DNA of 64,000 bases from Symbiodinium natans (lineage: Eukaryota > Sar > Dinophyceae > Suessiales > Symbiodiniaceae): the NCBI GenBank assembly GCA_905221605.1, contig CAJNDS010002529.1:42660-106659 (forward strand), given 5' to 3'. A model generated the notes under the pieces. It worked only from the letters and a program-made list of their open reading frames with translations, made no database searches and was not told the DNA's origin. A program made the position numbers and the translations under genes. Shown in pieces: positions 1-11,009 of this stretch (within the stretch, counting starts at the first letter, position 1; each line of letters starts with the position of its first letter).

Positions 1-170
1 CTGTTTCTTCAGAGAAGCAGGTGCCTCTTGAGATTGCTGCAGCTCCAGAGCTGCGAGAAACTGCTGCTTCAGGCCTGTTTCTTCAGAGAAGCAGGTGCCT
101 CTTGGGATTGCTGCAGCTCCAGAGCTGCGAGAAACTGCTGCTTCAGGCCTCTTTCTTCAGAGGAGCAGGT
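1..170. repeat. 74-bp tandem repeat, about 2.3 copies
   Basis: Copies begin at 1, 75 and 149. The first two differ at one position and the third is truncated. Each unit is rich in CTGCTGC and CAGCTCC words. A reading frame stays open across it, but nothing else indicates coding. Confidence 0.9.
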
Positions 171-182
171 GTTCCTCTAAGG

Positions 183-583
183 CTTCAGATAAGAGTCCCT
201 GAAGCTGAAGACTTCAGCCTTCGGGTCTTGGAATTCAGGAAAACCGCCAGAGGTCTGAAAGCAAGGTTTCTTTACTAAAATCCTTATCCGCCGGGGCTCG
301 AAAACAAGTCCGGAAAGGGTGCCCCTTATGGGCCTCCAAAATGACAATAGTAAATGGGTGGCAATAATAATTTCGGCGAGGGGGGGGGGAACCAAGGAAG
401 CCTCAAGTTTAAATGGCTGCCTTTAAGTCTCAAGACAAGAACCCCTAAGCTCAAGACTTCAGGCTTCGGGTCCTGGTCCAAGCCTCAAGGCAAGAATCCC
501 TGAAGCTTAAGACTTCATCCTTCGGGTCCTGGAATTCAGGAAGCCGCCAGAGATCTCAAAGCCAGGTTTCCTTACTTAAAACC
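183..583. repeat. Dispersed ~100-bp repeat, three diverged copies
   Basis: Blocks near 183-285, 427-475 and 482-583 share the order CCTGAAGCT, AAGACTTCA, CTTCGGGTC and, in the first and third, AATTCAGGAA followed by CCGCCAGAG. The middle copy is shorter. No protein similarity was recognised. Confidence 0.75.
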
Positions 584-589
584 TTTAGA

Positions 590-2400
590 CCCCCAGACCG
601 CAGACCCCAGACCCCAGAATCCTCATTATTGACACCGTCTCTTTTTTTTGACCCGTCCAAACCCCGGGGACCAAAACAAGATTTGGGGGGGGGGGTTTAT
701 TAAAGCGACGTTAACATTAAACCCTAAACCCTAAACCCTAAACCCTAAATCCTATAAACCCTAAAGCCTAAAGCCTATAAACCCAAAACCCTAAACCCGC
801 GAACCTAAACCCGACACCCTAAGCCCTAACGAGCCTAAACCCTGAGGACTCGAAATAAGGGGGTGTAGGGTTTAGGGTCTAGGGTCTAGGGTCTAGGGTT
901 TAGGATTTAGGGTTTAGGGTTTAGGGGGTTCATCGACCTCCCAGATCTTCTGAGGGCAAGGAGGGGCAAACTTGAGAACCCCAGTGGCTTGGGGTTTAGG
1001 GTTTTGGGGTTAAGGGGTTTAGGGTTTAGGGTTAAGGGGTTAAGGGGTTAAGGGGTTTAGGGGTTTAGGGTTAAAGCGTTTAGGGTTAAGGCTTTAGGGT
1101 TAAGGGTTTAGGGTTTGGGGGTTTTGGGGTTTAAGGTTGGTCCTACACCCTAGACCCTGTCTTCAAGGCCTGCGCCTAAGCAAGGGTCGACCGAACATCT
1201 CAAACTCTGAACCTTAAAACTCTGGACCCCCTAAAGTTTAAGCCCTGAAGCCTGAAAATCCCTAAATCCCTAAAATATATCCTAAACTATACAAACCCTA
1301 AAGCCCCTAAACCCTAAATCCCTTAACCCTAAAGAACCTAAATCCGAAATCCCTACAGGCCTAAATCCCGAAACCGTAAACCCAAAAGCCCTTACATCGT
1401 GAATCCCTTTTTCTCGCAAGACCCTAATCCCAAAACCATGAACTCCCAACCCCTGAGCCCCTCACTCCTAAATCCCTAAGACCCTCAAGACCCTAACCCT
1501 AAACCCAACCCCGCCCAAACCCCAAACCCCAAACCCCAAACCCCAAACCCCAAACCCCAAACCCTAAACCCAAAACGCTAAACCCTAAACCCTGGGTGCG
1601 GAGGTGTCGGGCGCAGCCCATCCCCACCCCCCAACGTTCTCACTAGGTCACAAGCCACAGAGGCTCCGAAGCCACCAAGCGGGTTTAGGGTTTAGGGTTT
1701 AGGGTTTTGGGTTTTGGGTTTAGGGCTAAGGGCGTTTGGAGGTTTAGGGTTTAGGGTTTAGGGTTTAGGGTTTAGGTATTAGGTATTAGGGACTAGGGTT
1801 TAGGGTTCTCACTATATGGGCTACTTCCAGGATTCGGAGAAGATGTCGGTTTGACCACAACAATCCGAGTGGGAAAGTCGGGGAGGGTGTCTTGGGAGCT
1901 TTTAAGTGGGTGCGGCCGGGAATCCGCAGGATTTTGGCCACGGCTTCTTGGTGCGTTCCTTAGGTTAGGCCCCCCAATGGAATGGGGAGTGAGGGGAAGG
2001 GCCTACAATCACCACAACTTGGGTGCTAAGTATGGGAAGCTCTAAACCCTAAAAACGCCTATCCCGCCCCCGCGCCTCCGTGTGTGGGGTTTAAGCATAG
2101 GATTCCAGGGGCTAATGACACGATTGAGGTTTAAGGTTTAGGGTTCATAGAGTAGATCTCATAGCCTTCGGGCAAAAATTCGGGTCCTCCCTTGCCAGTC
2201 CCGGTATACACTCCGACGCATACTAGAATCCCCTTAAGCGCACCCATCAAGAGTAAACCGGGACCCAAAAATTTAACCTCTAAACCCATGACATACCACA
2301 ACCTGGAAAAGGATATGCTGCTGCCCCTGAGCCATAAGCCCAAAAACTTGTTCAAGCTCCAGGCCATTACGCGCCCTAAGTTTTCCTAGGTCCTACGGTA
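590..2400. other. Telomere-like spacer with a few exon-like islands
   Basis: CCCTAAA and TTTAGGG tracts of both orientations alternate with 50-200 bp unique islands. Some islands read well on the minus strand, for example TGVLKFAPPCPQKIWEVDE near 990-925, GKGGPEFLPEGYEIYSMN near 2200-2143 and NGLELEQVFGLMAQGQQH near 2372-2308 (followed by a CAG/GTTGTG donor-like site). No gene model can be closed, so these are only possible exons. Confidence 0.4.
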
Positions 2401-2508
2401 GCTACAAGGGCTTCTTGGGCCATACCCCATGTATACCCGAAAGAGATCCCAAAGGCCCATACGTCAGAACCCAAAGGGACCATACAAGGGCCATGCACCT
2501 AGCTCACT

Positions 2509-3330
2509 TTCATGTTATGCCCTCCTTGACAACCTATGTAACCAGGTAATCGACTACCAACTCCCAATAGATGAGGAAAGAGTGCAGCCCTGGAAGCCCA
2601 GCAAGAGTTTTGGAACAACCGACCACTCACAGCTCCAACAATGACTGTGAAAGCTGTGGACAACGCCACCCGTGCCACAGCTGAACACTCTCGAGCAACG
2701 AGTAGTGTGCAGGCCACGCAGAAGTAAGCACTTCGGGTTTAGGTTTAGGGGTTAGGGTGAGCCCCGGACAAAAGTTAAGTATAGGCAACACAGTGGCCAT
2801 CCCGAATGTCATGGGTAGATTGAGCTCGGGCTGTACGTAGCGTATCACTAGCGTATCTCAGTTTTACTTTTTCAAACATTCCGCCACCCTGCTGCAACCT
2901 ATCTTCATCTACCCATGAAAATCCATGAACCTTGCCCTAAACCCCAAACCCTAAAACCCAAAGCCAGAATAGCCGACGAGATGCGCAAGGTGCCGGCAGG
3001 ATCAAAGGGTATCCGTGTCGTCGACGGCAGCTTCCGGTAGCACTCCTGTTCCAGGCTGGTTGATGAGGGTTGAGAGTTCAGGGATTGTACATATGTATAG
3101 TAAGAACTTACACCTGAACATCAAAACCTCAAAAAAAACTAAACCCTGCGTTCTAAACCCTGAACCCCAAACCCCAAACCCCAAACCCTGAACCCTAAAC
3201 CCTAAACCCCAAAGCCTGACCCCTCGCCCGATGGCACATCTTCAGCGCTTGGCAACACCATCCGTGCTCACAATGATCCAAAACAGAAAACATCCCTGGC
3301 CTCTTCATCCCGAAGCCCTAAACCCTAAAC
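2509..3330 (+). CDS. Candidate plus-strand exons, Ala-rich helical protein, unknown
   Basis: Four pieces join in phase on the plus strand: YALLDNLCNQ (donor GTAATC near 2549), SAALEAQQEFWNNRPLTA continuing to SSVQATQK (about 2580-2721, donor GTAAGC), IADEMRKVPAGSKGIRVVD (about 2966-3030, possible GC donor) and LGNTIRAHNDPKQKTSLASS (from the acceptor CTTCAG near 3247). The composition suggests a helical or coiled-coil protein. The opposite strand is also open over much of this stretch (for instance a hydrophobic CVACTLLVARECSAVARVAL reading), and the rest of the window is minus-strand, so the strand is uncertain. If real, it converges on the gene ending at 3439. Confidence 0.35.
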
Positions 3331-3438
3331 CCCAAGGGTTTAGGGTTTAGGGTTTAGGGTTTAGGGTTTCAGGGTTTCAGGGTTTAGGGTTTCGCAAAAC
3401 CCTAAACCTTCAACCCTAAGCCCTAGACCCTAAACCCT

Positions 3439-5491
3439 CATAAGTAGATATAAACATAAGGCTGGATGTGCCGTAATTGAGGGTAGACTGGGTTGTAGCT
3501 AACGCTTCCCGACTCGTCTAGCCCCACCTTTTTCTGCGAAGTTTCCAGCAGGGTGTTCTATATTCCCCTATATGGCACCCAAATAAATATTCTATAACTA
3601 GGATGGCCCTCATAGCCCTCCGAAAAAATATTCCTGAAAGTGATCCTCTTGAACCCAAGAAGGGAAATTCATCGTCTCTTTAAGGCCCTACATAAATAAA
3701 AACCTTCACTCCTCCCACAGCACTTGGTCCAATGACCTGGAGTCGCTCAAGGACCACGTCACGCCAGACAGCCGATTATATTGGCCTACTTGGAGGTTCA
3801 TGGTACTTACTAACCAATTATAACTGTACTTATAACCAGTAAGTACCATGAACCTTCAAGTATGTCCCGGCTGATCACGTCTTGATCGTCGATGTGGACA
3901 ATGTCGGACTCCGCCGCTGCTGAGAGGAGAGCTTTGCCCCCTTTCCAGTCCGGGCCTCGGCCTTTGTGGACGTAAACAGAAGGCAAATATAGTGTGGCGG
4001 CCCTTACGAAGAAACCTCGACGGATCGAGCCCTTGCCGGATAGCGTCAAGGTTAGCGCGAACGATGTCTCCGGGCATGTGGGGCCTGAAATTAAAGGCGT
4101 CCTTAAGCCCAAGCCCTAAACCCTAAACCCTAACCCATGATGTGAATCTGAGATTTTCAGGTTGGGGGGTTGGGGGTGGGGTTTAAGGCTTAGGGCTTCA
4201 GGGCTTTTGGGGGTGTTTTGAGGGGTTTTGGGGGATTCAAGACTCCAGCGAAGCCATCTTGGCAACCAGTCGTCGAAGCTGCTAGCTGCTAGATGCCCAG
4301 TTCTCGAAAAAGGCACTTCCCGCAATAAGGGCTCACACCAGCAAAACAAGTGGCCTAAATACCCTAAACCCCAAACCCTAAACCCTAAACCCTAAACCCT
4401 AAACCCTAAACCCTAAACCCTTAACCTTCTTGGTTATGGGAACGCGAGAGTCGGCACCCCCCTATATGGACTGTGGACCCGAAAACCTAAATCCCCAAGA
4501 CGTACATAATGAAACCCTAGGGTTTAGGGTTTAGGGTTTAGGGTTTAGGGTTTAGGGTTTAGGGTTTAGGGTTTAGGGTTTAGGGTTTGGGGGTTTTGGG
4601 TCCAAAGGCAAGGTCCTTGGAGGCTTCGGGTATTCAACAACACACCGGCAGGCATTCAGGTTCGGAGAGTTTGTTCAGGACTTTGGGTACCGTTAACCCC
4701 ACAGGCCCAACCATAAACCCTAAAGATGGGAAACACTAAACCCTAAACCCTAAACCCTAAACCCCAAACCCTAAACCCTAAACCCCAAACCCTAAACCCT
4801 AAACCCTACTAAACCCTAAGCCCTAAGCCCTAAGCCCTAAGCCCTAAGCCCGAAGCCCTAAGCCCTAAGCCCTAAGCCCTAAGCCCTAAACCCTAAACCC
4901 TACAACATCCACAGTCTTCGAGGCCCCCTTTCGGGAAACCTCACAGTGGCCTAGAGTTTTGTAGAGGAGTATAGCCCTGCGCCTCCCCCACCGCCTTGAT
5001 AACGGGTTTGCGGCTTGGGGTTTGGGGTTTGGCTTGTTTGGTTTCAAACCCCAAGCCCCAAACCCTAAACCCTAAACCCTAAGCCCTAGACCCTAAACCC
5101 ACGCTCAGGGCTCAGGGTTGAGGGTTATGGGCTCACGGCCCAAATGCGTCCTCCACGATGCCGGGGTTGATCGCATTCTGGGCAAAGATCATGATGTCTG
5201 CATTGCCCCAGCCTTGACGAGGGAGGGGTTCAGAAACATCAAAGAGTCCCCTATGTCCCCGCTCCCCCGTGTTCCTTACCAAGGGCTTGTGAGGAAATTC
5301 AAAACTCGCTTTCGGGAGCGGGGGCAGGAGGCAAGGGGAGTAACCCTAAGCCCTAAACCCTAAAACCTCAAACCCTCAATCCCTCAAACCCTGACCCAAG
5401 GCCCAAGCAAGGCCTTCGCGCAGGGTTGCGAAGCCTTCCTCGTCGTAATGGCTGAAGGTGGTCAGCTCCACCTCCGAGTTGGCGCTGGCAT
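3439..5491 (-). CDS. Multi-exon gene segment, 3' end; unknown protein
   Basis: Exons read from right to left: about 5480-5397 (SEVELTTFSHYDEEGFATLR), 5209-5131 (NADIMIFAQNAINPGIVEDA, donor GTGAGC), 4998-4955 (AVGEAQGYTPLQNS), 4683-4642 (VLNKLSEPECLP), 4290-4238 (FDDWLPRWLRWSLES), 4083-3854, 3788-3715 and 3557-3439. Within 4083-3854 the frame GDIVRANLDAIRQGLDPSRF changes to KALLSAAAESDIVHIDDQDV. A 51-bp GTAAGG...AAAG intron would account for that in phase. The frame then continues across the element intron 3853-3789 into GQYNRLSGVTWSLSDSRSLD. The last exon reads VGLDESGSVSYNPVYPQLRH and meets TGA at 3441-3439, which may be the true stop. No family was recognised. It may be the tail of the host gene upstream or a separate gene. 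Confidence 0.6.
3788..3861. mobile_element. Introner-like inverted-repeat element forming a 65-bp intron
   Basis: The left end ACTTGGAGGTTCATGGTACT is mirrored at the right by AGTACCATGAACCTTCAAGT. On the minus strand the intron is 3853-3789, starting GTTCATGG and ending CCTCCAAG. Removing it joins ...RDILE to VGQYNRL... in phase (G + TA). Because the ends are inverted, GT...AG limits also exist on the plus strand. Related copies lie at 58.6 and 59.4 kb. Confidence 0.85.
4360..4912. repeat. Three telomere-like arrays in introns
   Basis: About 4364-4430 is CCCTAAA x8-9. About 4516-4590 is TTTAGGG x10. About 4738-4912 is CCCTAAA changing abruptly to CCCTAAG x10-12 and back. A small exon-like island (VLNKLSEPECLP, minus) lies between the second and third. 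Confidence 0.9.
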
Positions 5492-5544
5492 AGCCGAGTT
5501 AGATGTAAGAAATGGGGGGAGATATGCAGCTTAATTCGGGGTGA

Positions 5545-6640
<1,096 letters not shown>

Positions 6641-6644
6641 CCCT

Positions 6645-9600
6645 CCCAACGGAGCGGCGTTTTGGCAAATCGCGCCAAGCTGCCATCACGATCTCAATCT
6701 TGTTGTTGACCGCGCTCGTGATCCTTGCGTGGGGTTTAGGGTTTAGGGTTTAGGGTTTAGGGTTTAGGGTTTAGGGTTTAGGATTTAAGGTTTAGGGTTT
6801 AGGGTTTAGGGTGTAGGGTTTCGGGTTAAGGTGTAGGGTTGTAGGGTTAATTACACAGGGTTAGCCTGTTCAGGGTTTAGGTTTTAGGGGTTTCCCAGAC
6901 GACCCACTGTTCGTTAAGATGTGATAGGGTTCAGGGTCTAGGGTTGAGAGTCCTGCGCTGCTGACGTCCCTTGCAGAACCCAATACTCGACCATCCTAAA
7001 GGTTCCGACTGAATATCTACTTGGGGCCGAAATGCGTTTTTGGATCCGTCTTACAAGGTGTGCGATCAGGAACACCAGGCCCTGAAACCCTAAACCTCTA
7101 AACCCCTAAACCCCTAAGCCCCTAAGCCCCTAAACCCCTAAACCCCTAAACCCCTAAACCCCGAAACCCCCAATAAACCCCTAAACCCCTAAACCCCTAA
7201 ACCCCTAAAACCCTAAGCCCCTAAACCCCTAAGCCCCTAAACCCCTAAAACCCTAAACCCCTAAGCCCCTAAACTCCTAAACCTCTAAGCCCCTAAACCC
7301 CTAAACCCCTAAACCCCTAAGCCCCTAAACCCCTAAACCCCTAAACCCCTAAACCCCTAGACCTTAGACCTTGCGAAAGTAAGCGTCTCCACAGCACACC
7401 ATGGTCTGGTCAGCACCAGCTTCGTGGCGACGATGACCAGCGTCCCGGTCTGGCTTTTGACGATGTCGCCGATGTCCTCAAGAAAGCAGCCAGAAAACAG
7501 GCGGTTTAGGGTTTAGGGTTTAGGGTTTAGAGTTTTAGGGTTTAGGGTTTAGACGGTTTAGCGTTTAGGGTTTACATCTCGAGGGCATATTAGGTACTCC
7601 GAGCTTAGACGCGCCGCAAAAGGACTGTCGAGAAGTCTTGGGCCGAGTGGCGAAGCCTGTGCAGCCTGTGGCTTTGAGGTATAAATGCTTTGAGGTATAG
7701 ATGCTTTCGGGTTTATAAGATTTAAGGTGTATATGCATTAAGATATAGATGCTTCAGGGTTAGGGGCTAGGTTTCGGGTTTACCCCATGAGCTTGCCCCT
7801 TCGGGCACTGGGGGTCCTTGACTTGAACTACGCACTGAACCCCTGAGAGACCAAAACCCTGAATGAAGCCCTGAAACCCTAAAGCCCTACAGTAACCCCT
7901 AAACCGTGAGGCCTAAGCTCTAAATAAACCCAGAAGCGGGGGTTTAGGGTATAGGGTTTAGGTTTAGGGTTTAGGGTTTAGGGTTTAGGGTTTAGGGTTT
8001 AGGGTTTAGGGTTTAGGGTTTAGGGTTTAGGGTTTAGGGTTTACTCGCATACACCCCTTTTCATCCCGTGGAGGTCGCTCAGGGCAGGCTTTGCGCCGAG
8101 CTTCCGCCAAGCCCTCCAGCTCGTCCTTAGCCGATGGGTCTTTGGGACCCTAAACCCTAAACCCTAAACCCTAAACCCTAAACCATAAACCCTAAACCCT
8201 AAACCCCAAACCGTAAAGGGTGTTTGGAACTCATCCTATAGTACATAGGGGCATACAGCTTTCATTCCAGGCATGTTAGCGTTTAGGGTTTAGGGTTCAG
8301 GGGTTTAGGGGTTTAGGGGTTTCGGGTTTAAGGTTTTTGAAGTTTAGGGTTCGAAGGGATGTTTCGAATTTCATTTTGGGTTTTGGGGTTTGGGGTGTTG
8401 AGGGCTTCAGGGCTTTTGGGATTGCCTCGATCACGTTTGACAGTTTAGGGACTAGGGTTTAGGGTTATACCCTGGCCACTTGTTGTTCACGCTGCGGGTG
8501 CCAAAGCCTATGTTTTCCATTCTGCAACAAGAGCGCTAGCCCCCCCCCCCCAACCAAGGAAGTCTCAATCCGGGTCTAGGGTTTTATCTAGGTCCCTGCC
8601 CTAAACCCGAAACCTACCGTCAAGCCATACAGGAAGGTGCATCTTTCAACCGTGAACCCTCAGCTCCAACAATCCGAAAGCCGTTGTGAACCTAACTTCT
8701 AGACATCCCCCTGAACCCCCTGAACCCCCTGAACCCCCTGAACCCCCTGAACCCCCTGAACCCCCTCAACCCTACATGTCCCTCGGTCCCGAAGCTATGT
8801 GCTCATGGGCTTGAGGGCAAGAGATTTAGGTTTAGGGTTTAGGGTTTAGGGTTTAGGGTTTAGGGTTTAGGGTTTAGGGTTTAGGGTTTAGGGCTTCGGG
8901 CTTGGGGTGCAGGGTGTGTGGGGGGGGGGGGGGGGTAGGGACTTGGGGCCGGTCAGGATTGCTGAAAATCCCAGAGCCGGCAGCAAGTCAACCCCCAAAA
9001 CCCACTGGGGTTTGGGGGTTTGGCCCTCCCCTGTCAACTCTATGTAACCCGTCACGACAACCTTAACCTGGAGTCAGTATTTCATTCGCAGATGAGTACA
9101 TAAACTATGGCATGGCCCCTAAAACACCCTCTGAAACATATTCCTAAATATGGTCCTCTTCATACGCAACAAGGGAAATTTCTACAATATCCCAATGCGT
9201 AAACCAGGCAAGGATCCGAGTCGAGGAAGACTTTGACACGGTGCGACCTCCCAGCTGCTCTCGACGGTTAGGAGTTTTAGGGTTTAGGGTTTGGGGTTTG
9301 GGGTTTAGGGTTTGAGGTTTTTTAGTGCTTCGTTTCCTGGCCCCAAAAACCCAAACCCCAAGACCCTAAGGCCCTACCTCAACAACCCACCTAATGCCCT
9401 GAAACCCCCAGACCCTGCTTGAAGCTACCCCGAAGAACCAACGCCCTAACTCACGAACTTCCTGAGCCCGTAAACCCCTGAAGCTCCCAACCTGCAAAAA
9501 AACACACCACACCCCCTAAACCCGCAACCCTAAACCCTAAGCCCTAAACTCTATACCCTAAACCCTAAACCCTAAACCCTAAGCCCTAAACTTCCCTAAG

Positions 9601-10886
9601 CCCTCCCCGAAGCTGACACATTCTCTGAAGTATGATGCCTTGCTGGGTACGCTACATGGTCGCTTTTCTAAACTATGGTCCTTCTTGGGGTCACTATACA
9701 TGCCAAATTACCCCAAAAAGGGACCATAGTTTTGAGAACTGACCACATCTGATATAATTCTCCGTGCTAGAATAGGACTCCCTCAGGCCCTAAACCCTAA
9801 CACTGTTTACTATCTCGTCTCATCACCTCTATGATGGCAACTTGTTGAAGAGCACAGTAAAGTCCTCTCTTTACAAGGCAAGGCAAGATGCTGCTTCAGC
9901 ATCTCGCCCTTCATCCATCGGCACATGGTCCCTGCACCTGCCATGCTCTAGGGTTTAGGGTTTAGGGTTTAGGGTTAGGGTTTAGGGTTTAGGGTCTAGG
10001 GTTTGGGGTTTAGGGTTTAGGGTTTAGAATCTAGAATCAGCAGGCAATGCCCAACACCCTTGGACTGGGAGGTTCATGTTTACAGATAGCCCCACTTAGA
10101 ACTGTACTTGCAAGCCCCCGAAGTCCCCGAAGTAGGCTGGGGGGGGGGGGGGGGGCGGTGGGGGGGGGGGGGGGCGGGAGGTGGGGGGGGGGGCGGAGGT
10201 GGGGGGGGGCGGGAGGGGGGGGGGGCGGAGGTGGGGGGGGGGGGGGGGGGGGGGGGGCAGGGACCATTTACTATTTAAGTAGATACACGTCCGAAAATAA
10301 ACCCACCCTAAACCCTAAACCCTAAACCCTAAACCCTAAACCCTAAACCCTAAACCCTAAACCCTAAACCCTAAACCCTAAACCCTAAACTAAACCTAAA
10401 CCCTAAACCCTAAACCCTAAACCCTAAACCCTAAACCCTAAACCCTAAACCCTAAACCCTAAACCCTAAACCCTAACCCTGAACCCTGAACCCTGAACCC
10501 TAAACCCTAACCCTGAACCCTGAACCCTGAAACCTGAAACCTAAACCAAACCCTAAACCCTAAACCCTAAACCCTAAACCCTAAACCCTAAACCCTAAAC
10601 CCTAAACCCTAAACCCTAAACCCTAAACCCCTTGAGCTCTGAAATCCACTGTCCGCCACAACCTTATGTTCGGCTGCTTGCGGTCAGGGCATCCCTCAGT
10701 CCCCCCCAAAGCATCGACCCAGAACCCGACAGCTTCCCCCCCCCCCCCCAATATACAAATTTAGGGTTTAGGGTTTAGGGTTTCTAAACCCCTTCGGGGT
10801 GAAGAGATTCAGACATTTCTGGGGTCAAAAGGTGAAGAGCTGCTTGGCGCCTGCTTTGTGATGGCAGAGGAAGTAGTCATACATTT
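6645..10886 (-). CDS. Host gene segment with TIR-like domain motifs
   Basis: About sixteen minus-strand exons. The exon near 10,885-10,825 reads YDYFLCHHKAGA and 9,931-9,868 reads AGTMCRWMKGEMLKQHLALP. They can join in phase to a string typical of TIR-like domains in dinoflagellate proteins (family recalled, not searched). At 7,500-7,385 DIVKSQTGTLVIVATKLVLT runs into RPWCAVE, like the end of such domains. Others: 9,793-9,744 and 9,651-9,605 (joined across a hairpin intron), 9,262-9,203 (LGGRTVSKSSSTRILAWFTH), 9,064-8,941 (with DLLPALGFSAIL), 8,538-8,470 (MENIGFGTRSVNNKWPGY), 8,140-8,055 (AKDELEGLAEARRKACPERP), 7,838-7,787 (VVQVKDPQCPKGQAHG), 7,078-6,995 (GLVFLIAHLVRRIQKRISAP) and 6,724-6,645 (AVNNKIEIVMAAWRDLPKRR). 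Donors of GC type (GCAAGG) occur at 7,078 and 7,500. Whether one or two TIR-like domains are present is unclear. Confidence 0.55.
7081..7372. repeat. CCCCTAAA / CCCCTAAG 8-mer array
   Basis: About 35 octamers, an expanded variant of the CCCTAAA heptamer, lying in an intron between exons ending near 7,385 and starting near 7,078. Confidence 0.95.
7945..8042. repeat. TTTAGGG array, about 13 units
   Basis: Uniform TTTAGGG heptamers immediately left of the exon-like island 8,055-8,140 (minus strand). Confidence 0.95.
8700..8893. repeat. CCCCCTGAA 9-mer array and TTTAGGG array
   Basis: 8,703-8,768 holds seven near-identical CCCCCTGAA units. 8,826-8,893 holds about nine TTTAGGG units in the opposite orientation, with a short unique spacer between. 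Confidence 0.9.
9652..9743. mobile_element. Inverted-repeat intron, 92 bp
   Basis: The inner arms AAACTATGGTCCTTCTTGGG and CCAAAAAGGGACCATAGTTT pair. On the minus strand the intron starts GTCAGTTC at 9743 and ends CATGTAG at 9652. It joins SYSSTENYIRC to AYPARHHTSENVSASG in phase. A different family from the GTTCATGG elements. Confidence 0.7.
10137..10258. repeat. Poly-G / GGGCGGAGGT low-complexity tract
   Basis: Long G runs broken by CGG and AGGT. Open frames encode poly-Gly or poly-Pro and are dismissed as genes. A fragment resembling the GGAGGTTCATG element end lies just left at about 10,069. Confidence 0.95.
10307..10630. repeat. Longest CCCTAAA array, about 40 units
   Basis: CCCTAAA heptamers interrupted near 10,476-10,550 by CCCTGAA variants. 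Lies in the intron between the two exons that form the FLCHHKAGA motif. Confidence 0.97.
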
Positions 10887-11009
10887 TGCCTGAGACATGC
10901 GGAGACTAAGCTATCCTAAGCCCCTAAAACTTACACTTTCTCCCAAACGTTAGGGTTTGACCCACGGTTTGGCACACCGAATGTACTTGCATAGGGTTTG
11001 CTTGAGCTA

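Noticed and set aside
720-1100. A chromosome end (true telomere) at the left edge
   Set aside because: Both orientations occur, unique DNA lies on both sides, and similar tracts continue throughout the window.
10037-10325. Poly-Pro / poly-Gly frames
   Set aside because: They are translations of a poly-G tract, with no start context or splice support.
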